Assembly (NCBI GenBank): GCA_019243975.1
Contig: JAFATL010000016.1
Coordinates: 1 to 7,334 of the forward strand
Length of the DNA: 7,334 nt
Reading direction: 5' to 3'
Source: Actinomycetota bacterium
GTDB taxonomy: Bacteria > Actinomycetota > Acidimicrobiia > Acidimicrobiales > JAFATL01
Position numbers and translations under genes: made by a program. A model generated the notes under the pieces. It made no database searches, was not told where the DNA came from, and was given only the letters and a program-made list of their open reading frames with translations. This document shows positions 1-6,169 of the stretch, piece by piece (the first letter of the stretch is position 1; the number at the start of each line of letters is the position of its first letter).

Positions 1-77
1 AGGCCACCGACGTGCTGGTGCCACGCCGGCGTCTCCATCGACAGGAACAGGGCATCGGTGCCGCTGAGGCGCTTCAT
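1..77 (-). CDS. Wax ester synthase/diacylglycerol acyltransferase (WS/DGAT), N-terminal fragment
   Basis: Only the first 25 codons lie in the window; the gene runs off the left edge. The translated N-terminus begins MKRLSGTDALFLSMETP and continues WHQHVGG. This is the typical opening of bacterial WS/DGAT proteins (consensus close to RLSGxDA.F...ET...HMHVGG). That family transfers acyl groups from acyl-CoA to diacylglycerol or fatty alcohol to make storage triacylglycerol or wax ester, usually at the membrane or lipid-droplet surface. The catalytic HHxxxDG motif lies outside the window, so activity cannot be judged. The ATG start is well supported: GAGGGAG (89-83 on the minus strand) lies 5 nt upstream, and a sigma70-like promoter lies at 156-128. 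The gene is divergent from the alpha/beta hydrolase at 223, which could supply or turn over acyl chains (inference). Confidence 0.85.
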   Translation of the reverse strand, partial: MKRLSGTDALFLSMETPAWHQHVGG

Positions 78-127
78 CGGGTCTCCCTCGCTCGGTCGGG
101 GCATGGTCCCCGCCTACTACGACCCGT

Positions 128-156
128 AGTTTATTGACGATGGATCATCTGGTCAA
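128..156 (-). promoter_or_regulatory. Sigma70-like promoter for the WS/DGAT gene
   Basis: Read on the minus strand, a -35 element TTGACC (156-151) is followed by exactly 17 bp and a -10 element TAAACT (133-128, matching TANNNT). A start site near 121 would give a leader of roughly 45 nt carrying the GAGGGAG ribosome site before the ATG at 77. The elements sit in a stretch visibly richer in A and T than its surroundings. The match is by eye and has not been mapped. Confidence 0.6.
134..156. promoter_or_regulatory. Inverted repeat TTGAC-N13-GTCAA overlapping the promoter
   Basis: The arms TTGAC (134-138) and GTCAA (152-156) are perfect complements, and a smaller GATG/CATC repeat (139-142 and 146-149) lies inside. 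The repeat covers the -35 box and the spacer of the minus-strand promoter, where a repressor would block RNA polymerase. Part of the symmetry could simply be the -35 hexamer with a chance partner, so the operator role is tentative. Confidence 0.35.
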
Positions 157-166
157 CATGAATTCC

Positions 167-184
167 TGTCACGATTTCGTAACA
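167..184. promoter_or_regulatory. Candidate operator, imperfect palindrome upstream of the hydrolase gene
   Basis: The 18-bp stretch TGTCACGATTTCGTAACA is an imperfect palindrome: TGTCACGA and TCGTAACA are complementary at 7 of 8 positions around a central TT. Size and symmetry suit a dimeric helix-turn-helix regulator such as a TetR-family protein. It lies 38 bp before the GTG at 223. I see no clear -35/-10 pair for the plus-strand gene, so a control role is inferred from position and symmetry only. Confidence 0.35.
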
Positions 185-222
185 TCTAGAGGCCCTGGGT
201 TCACCGTGCTAGCCAAGGCGCC

Positions 223-1386
223 GTGGCCGAATCACCCCGCCCGCACTCGCGACTGACAGCTCGGGTGCGCGGCAACGTGCTGCTCGACCGCACGGCCTTC
301 CGGCTGGTGGCGGCGACCATCCGCAAGCCCGACGAGGCGACCGTCGCCCGGGTGGCGGCCGAGGTGGCCGAGGCGGAGGCGCTGTTTCAGGCGCGCGGGT
401 GGATCGACGACCCCGCCAGCTACCACGTCACGCCGCCGGCGCTGGACGGGCTGCGCACGCGGACCCGGGCCAACGGCAACATCCGCTACACGGCCCTGTC
501 GTGGCCCGACGAGTACGTGGTGCGCCCCGAGGAGCCGGGCGCGTCGCGGTTCGCGACCTACCACGAGAACCGCATCGCCCGGGCGGCGGTGCTCGAACAT
601 CGCGACGGCGACCGCCCGTGGCTGGTGTGCCTGCACGGGTTCGGCATGGGGTCGCCGACGATGGACCTGCGCGCCTTCCGGGCGTTGCACCTGCACCGCG
701 ACCTCGGCCTCAACGTCGCCTTCCTCACGCTGCCGTTGCACGGGCGGCGGCGTCCGCCGGGCGTGCGCATGGCCGCCCTGCCGAGCTTCGACCTGCTCGA
801 CGACGTGCACGGACTCGCCCAGGCGGTGTGGGACGCCCGCCAGCTGCTGGAGTACGTGCGGACGCGCACCGCGCTGCCGGTCGGCGTCATGGGGCTGTCG
901 CTGGGCGGCTACGTCAGCGCCCTTCTCGCGTCGCTCGACGACGTGCACGCGGCTGTGCTGCTCGTCCCCGCCGTCGACTTGTCGTCGCTGATGGAGGAGG
1001 GCGGCGAGCGGGTGCGGCACAACGTCGACCCGGAACTGTTCGCCAAGGCGGCGGCCGTGCTGCGCGTGGTGTCGCCGCTGGCGTTGACGCCACGGGTGCC
1101 GCGCGATCGCTGCTTGATCGTGGCCGCCACCCTCGACCAGTTCGCCCGGCCCACCACCCAAGCGGAAGCGCTGTGGCGCCACTGGGGTGAGCCGGCGTTG
1201 CACTGGTACCACGGCGGGCACATCGGCTTTCAGCGCAACAAAGGGGTGCAACCGGCCGTCGACGCGGCGTTGCGCCGCTTCGGGCTGGTTCAGTCGGCCG
1301 GGCCGGGCTCGCCGTCGGCGACCCACGCCGAGATGATCTCTTCGCAGGCCACCACGAACCCGGAGACGTTGGGGAACCCTGCGTAG
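223..1386 (+). CDS. Alpha/beta hydrolase family protein
   Basis: A 387-residue protein of the alpha/beta hydrolase fold; substrate unknown (an ester, lipid or thioester is likely for the fold). Visible motifs are HGFGMG at 138-143 (oxyanion-hole region), the nucleophile elbow GLSLGG at 224-229 with Ser226, the acid loop TLDQFARP with Asp305, and GGHIGF with His333. A complete Ser-Asp-His triad is therefore present in the right order. The first 130 or so residues precede the core, and HG followed by PLHGRRR near 171-177 resembles hydrolases with a long N-terminal cap rather than short lipases. There is no signal peptide, so a cytoplasmic site is likely. The GTG at 223 has only a weak AAGG upstream (215-218); GTG at 265 (codon 15) is an alternative start. 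The last 32 or so codons run antisense over the end of the CMD-like gene and look non-conserved. The neighbouring divergent WS/DGAT gene suggests a link to storage lipid (inference). Confidence 0.82.
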   Translation: MAESPRPHSRLTARVRGNVLLDRTAFRLVAATIRKPDEATVARVAAEVAEAEALFQARGWIDDPASYHVTPPALDGLRTRTRANGNIRYTALSWPDEYVVRPEEPGASRFATYHENRIARAAVLEHRDGDRPWLVCLHGFGMGSPTMDLRAFRALHLHRDLGLNVAFLTLPLHGRRRPPGVRMAALPSFDLLDDVHGLAQAVWDARQLLEYVRTRTALPVGVMGLSLGGYVSALLASLDDVHAAVLLVPAVDLSSLMEEGGERVRHNVDPELFAKAAAVLRVVSPLALTPRVPRDRCLIVAATLDQFARPTTQAEALWRHWGEPALHWYHGGHIGFQRNKGVQPAVDAALRRFGLVQSAGPGSPSATHAEMISSQATTNPETLGNPA

Positions 1387-1688
1387 GGGGCGAGCATGAT
1401 CAACGTCTCGCGCAGTTCGTCGGGCGTGAGCTCGCGACGGCGCAGGGCGGCCCGGGCCTGGATGCGCCACGTTTCGATCTGGCCGTGCGCCGCGATCACC
1501 CCCATGATCAGCAGCCGCCGCGATCGGATGTCGAGCACGTCGCGGTCCCACACCTCGGCGAACAAGCTTCGCAGCATGACGTCGTTGAACGGGATCGCAC
1601 CTTCGGGCAGGTCGACGACGTCGCCGGCGTAGACCTCGCGCAGCTTGTCGCGACCGCGCTGGAACCGGCTGCGCTCGTCGTCGCCCAC
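1290..1688 (-). CDS. Carboxymuconolactone decarboxylase (CMD) family protein
   Basis: A 132-residue, single-domain, all-helical protein resembling PcaC-type CMD proteins. Supporting features are FNDVMLRSLFAEVWDR (34-49), the RSRRLLIMG helix (55-63), the stretch RAALRRRELTPDELRE (79-94) and YAGFPN (102-107). PcaC decarboxylates gamma-carboxymuconolactone in the protocatechuate pathway; other members are AhpD-like thiol antioxidants. No CxxC is present, so an AhpD peroxidase role is unlikely. The position where PcaC-type proteins usually carry His (in ELRLHxRAAL) is Gln77 here (TWRIQARAAL), so classical decarboxylase chemistry is doubtful. The GTG start at 1688 is supported by GAAGG 9 nt upstream and lies 5 nt after the ligase stop, implying translational coupling. 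An upstream in-frame extension is rejected because it would run through the ligase gene in another frame. The function is probably on the CoA-activated acid made by the ligase (inference). Confidence 0.8.
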   Translation of the reverse strand: MGDDERSRFQRGRDKLREVYAGDVVDLPEGAIPFNDVMLRSLFAEVWDRDVLDIRSRRLLIMGVIAAHGQIETWRIQARAALRRRELTPDELRETLIMLAPYAGFPNVSGFVVACEEIISAWVADGEPGPAD

Positions 1689-1693
1689 GGGCG

Positions 1694-3247
1694 TCAGCCT
1701 TCGGCCGCCTGGTCGCGAAGCACGCGGCGCAGGATCTTGCCCGACGCCGACTTGGGGATGGCGTCCATGAACGTGACCTGGCGCACCTGCTTGTAGCTGG
1801 CGGCCCGCTCGGCCACGAAGCTTTGGATGTCGGCCGCGCTCACGTCGGCGCCGTCCTTCAACACGATGTAGGCGGCGGGGATCTCGCCCGCTTCGTCGTC
1901 GGGCAGGCCGATGACCGCCGCGTCGGCCACCTGCGGGTGGGTGAGCAGCAGCGCCTCCAGCTCGGCCGGCGGCACTTGGAAGCCCTTGTACTTGATGAGC
2001 TCCTTGAGCCGGTCGACGACGTAAAGGTGACCGTCGGCGTCGATGTGGCCGATGTCGCCGGTGTGCAGCCAGCCGTCGTCGTCGATGGTCGCCTTGGTGG
2101 CCTTCTCGTTGTTGAGGTAGCCCTTCATCACCTGCGGACCCTTCACCCACACCTCGCCGTCCTCGTCGACGTCGAGGTCCTTGCCTGAGCCGGGGTCGAC
2201 GATGCGCGTCTCGGTGTTGGGGACGGTGACGCCCACGGAACCGGGCTTGTACATCCCCATCGGGGTGGCGTGGGTGACGGGGGAGACCTCGGTCATGCCG
2301 TAGCCCTGCACGACCTCGCAATCGAGGCGGCGGCCGCACTCCTCGGCCAGCTCAGCCGACAGCGGGGCGGCGCCCGAGAAGATGAGCTTGAGTGCGGACA
2401 GGTCGTAGTTGTCGACGATCGGGTGCTTGGCCAGCGCCACCACCATGGGCGGGGCCACGAACGCGCGCGTGAGCTGGTGCTGTTGATGCAGTGAGAGGAA
2501 CTGCTCGAGGTCGAAGCGCGGCATCGTGACGATCGTCGCCCCCGCCCGCAGGCCCATGTTCATCAACACCTGCATGCCGTAGATGTGGAAGAACGGCAGC
2601 ACGGCGACGAACGCGTCGTCGTCACTGATCGTGATGGCGCCCAGCGACTGCTCGATGTTCGACACCAGGTTGCGGTGGGTGAGCATGACGCCCTTCGACA
2701 ACCCCGTCGTGCCCGACGAGTACGGCAGGGCGACCACGTCGTCGAGGTCGACCGGCACCTGCTCGGCGAGGGGCGGGCCGTCGATCGACGAGAGCGACGG
2801 GTAGCCGTCGGCCTCGCCGATCACGTACACCTCCTTGACCCCCGTGTCGGCCACGGCGGCGGCCGCCGTCTCCAGGAACATCGGCACCGTTACCAGCCGG
2901 GTGGCCTTCGAGTCGACCAGCTGGTGGTGCACCTCGCCCGAGGTATAGGTGGGGTTGATGGTCGTGACCACGCCGCCGGCGAGGGCGACGGCGTGGAACA
3001 GCACGCCGTACTCGGGGCAGTTGGGCGCCATGATGGCGACAACGTCGCCCTTGCCCAGGCCCGCCTCCAGCCAACCGCCGGCCTGCCGGCGCACCAGGTC
3101 CTCGAACTCGGCATAGGTGACGATCCGGCCCGACGCGCCGTCGATGAAGGCCGCCTTGTCGCCCCGCTCGGCGGCCCGCTCCAGCGTGTGCGGCGTGAGC
3201 GGCGACTCGGGCAGGGTCACGCTCGGCAGGGGACTGGTGAAGGCCAT
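1694..3247 (-). CDS. AMP-dependent acyl-CoA synthetase / 4-coumarate--CoA ligase-like
   Basis: A 517-residue member of the ANL adenylate-forming superfamily: ATP plus a carboxylic acid gives an acyl-AMP, then acyl-CoA and AMP. All core motifs are intact: P-loop SSGTTGLSKGV (177-187), PFFHIYGM (218-225), SGAAPLS (291-297), GYGMTE (315-320), GEVWVKG (364-370), WLHTGD (393-398), hinge DRLKELIKYKGFQV (412-425) and catalytic Lys504 in PKSASGKILRR. Length and motif order match 4-coumarate/medium- or long-chain fatty-acid CoA ligases. Substrate cannot be read from sequence, although the 4CL-like N-terminus (MAFTSPLPSV) hints at aryl or fatty acids. The ATG at 3247 fits the family start but has no clear ribosome site. 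An in-frame TTG at 3274 has GGAAG 6 nt upstream and would add 9 residues. The gene heads an operon with the CMD-like gene and is divergent from the exporter. Confidence 0.93.
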   Translation of the reverse strand: MAFTSPLPSVTLPESPLTPHTLERAAERGDKAAFIDGASGRIVTYAEFEDLVRRQAGGWLEAGLGKGDVVAIMAPNCPEYGVLFHAVALAGGVVTTINPTYTSGEVHHQLVDSKATRLVTVPMFLETAAAAVADTGVKEVYVIGEADGYPSLSSIDGPPLAEQVPVDLDDVVALPYSSGTTGLSKGVMLTHRNLVSNIEQSLGAITISDDDAFVAVLPFFHIYGMQVLMNMGLRAGATIVTMPRFDLEQFLSLHQQHQLTRAFVAPPMVVALAKHPIVDNYDLSALKLIFSGAAPLSAELAEECGRRLDCEVVQGYGMTEVSPVTHATPMGMYKPGSVGVTVPNTETRIVDPGSGKDLDVDEDGEVWVKGPQVMKGYLNNEKATKATIDDDGWLHTGDIGHIDADGHLYVVDRLKELIKYKGFQVPPAELEALLLTHPQVADAAVIGLPDDEAGEIPAAYIVLKDGADVSAADIQSFVAERAASYKQVRQVTFMDAIPKSASGKILRRVLRDQAAEG

Positions 3248-3267
3248 GGGGACGAAAAGTAGCCGAG

Positions 3268-3281
3268 GTGACAAGGGTCAC
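3268..3281. promoter_or_regulatory. Candidate operator, perfect palindrome GTGAC-AAGG-GTCAC
   Basis: GTGAC (3268-3272) and GTCAC (3277-3281) are perfect 5-bp inverted arms around a 4-bp spacer, 21 bp upstream of the ligase ATG. The size suits a dimeric helix-turn-helix repressor (TetR or GntR/FadR type, common on acyl-CoA genes). The site also contains the alternative TTG start of the ligase (3274), so on RNA it could form a small hairpin near the start. Binding is inferred from symmetry and position only. Confidence 0.45.
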
Positions 3282-3296
3282 TTCCGAAAGGGTTGT

Positions 3297-3328
3297 GTTT
3301 CGTTTATGGCTGTGCGACCATACGAAAC
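3297..3328. promoter_or_regulatory. Candidate operator, long inverted repeat between ligase and exporter genes
   Basis: The left arm GTTTCG-TT-TATGG (3297-3309) and the right arm CCATA-CGAAAC (3318-3328) are complementary over 11 positions, apart from two extra T in the left arm, with 8 bp between them. A further related element, GTTTTTCG, lies at 3333-3340, so GTTTCG-like half-sites occur three times in 44 bp. The block sits midway between two divergent starts (3247 and 3365), where one regulator could control both genes. I could not assign a convincing -35/-10 pair in either direction. Confidence 0.45.
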
Positions 3329-3364
3329 GACAGTTTTTCGTTTTGGAACGGAGCACGCACTCTC

Positions 3365-4939
3365 ATGGACGCAGCCACGATTCACGACCGCCGCTGGTGG
3401 ACCCTCGGCGTGCTCTGTTTCAGCCTCCTCGTCATCGGCATGGACAACACGATCCTCAACGTGGCTCTGCCGACCATCCAGCGCACCCTCGGCGCCAGCG
3501 CCAGCCAGCTGCAGTGGATCGTCGACGCCTACACCATCGTCTACGCGTCGATCTTGCTGACCACCGGCAGCCTGGGTGACCGGTTCGGGCGCAAGGGCGC
3601 CCTGTCGGTCGGCCTGGTGATCTTCGGGATCGGCTCGGTGGCCTCGGCCTTTGCCACCACTGCGGGCGCGCTCATCGCGTTCCGCGCCTTGGCCGGTATC
3701 GGCGGTGCGCTGATCATGCCGGCCACCTTGTCGATCCTCACCAACGTCTTCCCCGCCCACGAGCGGGGCCGGGCCATCGGCATCTGGTCGGGCGTCTCGG
3801 GCATCGGCATCGTCGTGGGCCCGCTGGCCGGCGGCTGGCTGCTCGAGCACTTCTGGTGGGGCTCGGTGTTCCTCATCAACGTGCCGGTCGTGATCGTCGC
3901 CTTGGTGGCGGGCCGGATGTTCGTCCCCACCAGCCGTGACTCGAGCGCTCCGCGCCTCGACCTGGTCGGCACCGTGCTGGCGACGGGCGGTATCGGCTCA
4001 CTGCTCTACGGGATCATCGAGGCGCCGGCGCGGGGTTGGGGCGACCAGACCGTGCTCGTCGGCTTCTTCGCCGGGCTCATCGCCCTCGCCGCCTTCGTGC
4101 TGTGGGAGCTCTACACCGACCACCCGATGCTCGAGGTGCGGTTCTTCCGCAACCGCCGCTTCAGTGGCGCCAACATCGCGGTGACGCTCGTATTCTTCGC
4201 CATGCTCGGCTCGATGTACTTCATGACGCAGTACCTGCAGTTCGTGCTCGGCTACTCGGCCATGCGGGCCGGGGCGGCGCTCATCCCGCTGGCGCTGGTG
4301 ATGATGTTCGTGGCGCCCCGCAGCGCCCGGCTCACCGAGCTGGCGGGTACCAAGATCGTCGTGGCCACGGGCCTGTCGGTGGTGGCCGGTGCACTGGGCT
4401 TGCTGTCGCAGGCCAAGGTCGGTTCGCCCTACGCCTTCATTGCGGTGGTGCTGGGTCTCCTGGGCTTCGGCATGGCCATCGCCATGGCGCCCGCGACGGA
4501 GTCGATCATGGGCTCGCTGCCGCTCGACAAGGCGGGTGTGGGCTCGGCCATGAACGACACCACCCGCCAGCTCGGGGGCGCCCTCGGCGTGGCCGTCCTC
4601 GGGTCGGTCACCGCAGCCAGCTACCACTCCTCGATGGGCAGCTCGAAGGTGCTCGCGTCGCTGCCGGCGCCGGCTGCCGCCGCCGCCCGCGACTCCATCG
4701 GGGGCGCGGTGGCCGTCGGGCACCAGCTCGGCGCGGCGGGGACGAACCTCATCGCCCAGGCCAGCCAGAGCTTCGTGCACGCCATGAACAGCACCGTGCT
4801 CATCGGTGCCGCCATCGCCTGGGCCGGCGCCCTGGTGGCTCTCGCCTTCCTGCCTGCTCGGCCCGCCGACGCCGTCGACCCGCTCGAGCTCATCGAGGAG
4901 GCCGAGGCGGAGCTGGGGCTGGAGGCAGCCGCCGCGTAA
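3365..4939 (+). CDS. MFS transporter, DHA2 (EmrB/QacA-like) family drug exporter
   Basis: A 524-residue integral membrane protein, expected to expel lipophilic or cationic compounds by proton antiport. About 14 hydrophobic helices can be drawn (roughly 13-35, 52-70, 80-98, 103-126, 138-160, 166-186, 199-219, 229-249, 270-290, 302-320, 330-348, 355-378, 402-418, 476-497), the DHA2 number. Family motifs are clear: MDNTILNVALP (26-36, with the membrane-embedded acidic Asp27), motif A GSLGDRFGRKG (68-78) between helices 2 and 3, and motif C ending GPLAGGW (152-158) in helix 5. A polar Ala/Gly-rich loop (about 419-475) precedes the last helix and the tail is acidic (Glu-rich, 508-520). The ATG at 3365 is chosen because the helix-1 region follows directly; GGAG lies 11 nt upstream, a long but usable spacing. 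The upstream in-frame TTG at 3293 would add residues from the operator region. The gene is divergent from the CoA ligase and converges on the MarR gene with a 12-bp gap. Confidence 0.93.
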   Translation: MDAATIHDRRWWTLGVLCFSLLVIGMDNTILNVALPTIQRTLGASASQLQWIVDAYTIVYASILLTTGSLGDRFGRKGALSVGLVIFGIGSVASAFATTAGALIAFRALAGIGGALIMPATLSILTNVFPAHERGRAIGIWSGVSGIGIVVGPLAGGWLLEHFWWGSVFLINVPVVIVALVAGRMFVPTSRDSSAPRLDLVGTVLATGGIGSLLYGIIEAPARGWGDQTVLVGFFAGLIALAAFVLWELYTDHPMLEVRFFRNRRFSGANIAVTLVFFAMLGSMYFMTQYLQFVLGYSAMRAGAALIPLALVMMFVAPRSARLTELAGTKIVVATGLSVVAGALGLLSQAKVGSPYAFIAVVLGLLGFGMAIAMAPATESIMGSLPLDKAGVGSAMNDTTRQLGGALGVAVLGSVTAASYHSSMGSSKVLASLPAPAAAAARDSIGGAVAVGHQLGAAGTNLIAQASQSFVHAMNSTVLIGAAIAWAGALVALAFLPARPADAVDPLELIEEAEAELGLEAAAA

Positions 4940-4951
4940 CCAGCGGCCGGA

Positions 4952-5368
4952 CTACTCGCCGTCGGTGGCGGTCTTCACCAGCGCGTCGAGGAGCGGCTCG
5001 AGGTTGGCCAGCTCGGCCAAATGGAGGGCGGCCAGCTGGTCGACACGGCGGCGACCGAGGGCGGTGAGCTCGAGGCGCACCAGCCGCTGGTCGTCGGGAT
5101 CGGGCTTGCGCTTCACCAGCTTGAGGGCCTCGGCCCGCCGCACCAGTCCGATCACGGAGTGGTGGCGGACGAGGAGGTAATCGGCGACGTCGGTGAGCGT
5201 CGGGCCGCGCTCACCCTCGTGGCCGCGGATGGCGACGAGCAGTTGGTGCTGGGCCGAGGTGAGCCCGGCGGCGGCGGCCTGCTCGGCACTCCAGTGGGTG
5301 AACTGCCGGAGGGCGACGCGGAACTCGAGCAGCCGGGCGAACTGTTCGTCGGTCAGTGGTTTGGGCAT
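4952..5368 (-). CDS. MarR family transcriptional regulator
   Basis: A 138-residue winged helix-turn-helix protein of normal MarR length. N-terminal dimerisation helices (about 7-32) are followed by LTSAQHQLLVAIRGH (36-50), the helix-turn-helix TLTDVADYLLVRHHSVIGLVRR (57-78), and the wing KPDPDDQRLVRLELTALGR (88-106) with the near-invariant DxR. The C-terminal helices complete the dimer interface. Such proteins repress exporter or catabolic genes and are released by aromatic or lipophilic ligands. The ATG at 5368 lies 2 nt after the stop of the preceding gene, suggesting translational coupling. GTG at 5380 is an alternative start, adding four residues (MALK) and overlapping that gene by 10 nt; neither has a well-spaced ribosome site. 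Target genes are not visible; the exporter, its convergent neighbour, and the dabb-like gene are the obvious candidates (inference). Confidence 0.9.
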   Translation of the reverse strand: MPKPLTDEQFARLLEFRVALRQFTHWSAEQAAAAGLTSAQHQLLVAIRGHEGERGPTLTDVADYLLVRHHSVIGLVRRAEALKLVKRKPDPDDQRLVRLELTALGRRRVDQLAALHLAELANLEPLLDALVKTATDGE

Positions 5369-5370
5369 CT

Positions 5371-6108
5371 TCAGCGCCACGCTTCCCAGTCGATCATGGA
5401 GCGGAGAGGTCCGGCGAACAGTGGCCGCACCGCGCCGGTGGCCCAGCGTTGCTCGATCAGTGGCGCCAACGCCTTGGCCGTCGCCAGCGGCTCAGCATCG
5501 ACGTAGATAACGGTGACGTAGGAGTCGTCGCCCTGGGCGGCCGGGGGCAGCGTCCACGTGGTGCTCGACCCGAACGTCCACGCGCCGGCGGTGCCGGGGA
5601 CCTCGAGCACGGCGCGGTAGTGGTCGGTGTGCAACCACTGCAGCCACTCGTCGCGGCGCGTGCCCGGCGTGTGCGTCGGTTCCTCGACGATCACCACCAC
5701 GCCGCGGTGCGGGCGGAACGGCACGACCTCGTGGGATACCAGCGCCTGGGGCGCCGCGTGCCACTCGCGCAGGGCGAGCATGCTCAGCCGCAGCGGGGGC
5801 CGGCGTTCGGGGAACCGACCCACCTCGGCCAGGCGACGGCCCAACGTCATGAAGTCGTCGAGGGTCTGCTGCACGGGGTCGCCGACCAGGTAGCTCACGA
5901 CGTTGCCGATGTCCGCCAGCGGCCCGTCGCCGGCGATGCGATGAGCGGGGTACTCGCCGTCGGCGATCCAGCGTTGGCCCAGCACGATGCCGGGGAGTTG
6001 GTACTGCTCGGGCATGTGGTCGAGGAGGTGCCAGCGCAGGTAGCTGCCGTCGTCGTCGGCCGGGGCCGGCGCCGTGAAGCTGAAGATCCCCGCCTTCACC
6101 CTGATCAC
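5371..6108 (-). CDS. Tandem dabb/EthD-like (ferredoxin-fold) protein, function unknown
   Basis: I do not recognise a named family with certainty. The 245-residue protein appears to hold two related halves. Residues 23-40 carry YLRWHLLDHMP...LPG and residues 155-172 carry WLQWLHTDHYR...VPG: a shared L-x-W-x3-DH-x7-PG signature at equal spacing. Each half has hydrophobic strands before or after it (VKAGIFSF 4-11; GVVVIVEEP 136-144; SYVTVIYVD 196-204). An H-containing helix followed by PG is typical of small dimeric alpha/beta-barrel proteins (dabb, EthD, NIPSNAP types), so this looks like two such domains fused. No signal peptide or membrane helix is seen. GTG at 6108 is chosen; GTG at 6099 (starting MKAGIFSFT) is equally plausible, and neither has a clear ribosome site. 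In-frame codons upstream to 6390 would overlap the divergent crotonase gene and are rejected. It is the first gene of a coupled pair with MarR and could bind or modify the regulator's ligand (inference). Confidence 0.7.
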   Translation of the reverse strand: MIRVKAGIFSFTAPAPADDDGSYLRWHLLDHMPEQYQLPGIVLGQRWIADGEYPAHRIAGDGPLADIGNVVSYLVGDPVQQTLDDFMTLGRRLAEVGRFPERRPPLRLSMLALREWHAAPQALVSHEVVPFRPHRGVVVIVEEPTHTPGTRRDEWLQWLHTDHYRAVLEVPGTAGAWTFGSSTTWTLPPAAQGDDSYVTVIYVDAEPLATAKALAPLIEQRWATGAVRPLFAGPLRSMIDWEAWR

Positions 6109-6169
6109 GATGGTGAATGGTGGGCCTGGCGGCGGCCGTGGTTCAACAGGCTGCTGGTAGAAAGGCCGG

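Noticed and set aside
232..1551. Long minus-strand open frame (439 codons) antisense to the hydrolase gene
   Set aside because: Its translation is rich in Arg, His, Gln and Ala with no recognisable domain, as expected of a shadow frame in GC-rich DNA. The opposite strand encodes a complete catalytic triad protein.
4940..4951. Possible terminator between the exporter and MarR genes
   Set aside because: Only 12 bp separate the stops, with no stem of useful length and no T-run; the same holds for the 15-bp gap at 6950-6964.
4036..5067. Plus-strand open frame inside the exporter gene
   Set aside because: It lies in the +1 frame of a clear 14-helix transporter and its translation is Arg/Gly-rich without domains.
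6109..6169. Promoters in the 61-bp spacer between the dabb-like and crotonase genes
   Set aside because: TTCAAC and TAGAAA-like elements can be seen but are only about 10 bp apart, too close for a sigma70 promoter, and no clear palindrome is present.
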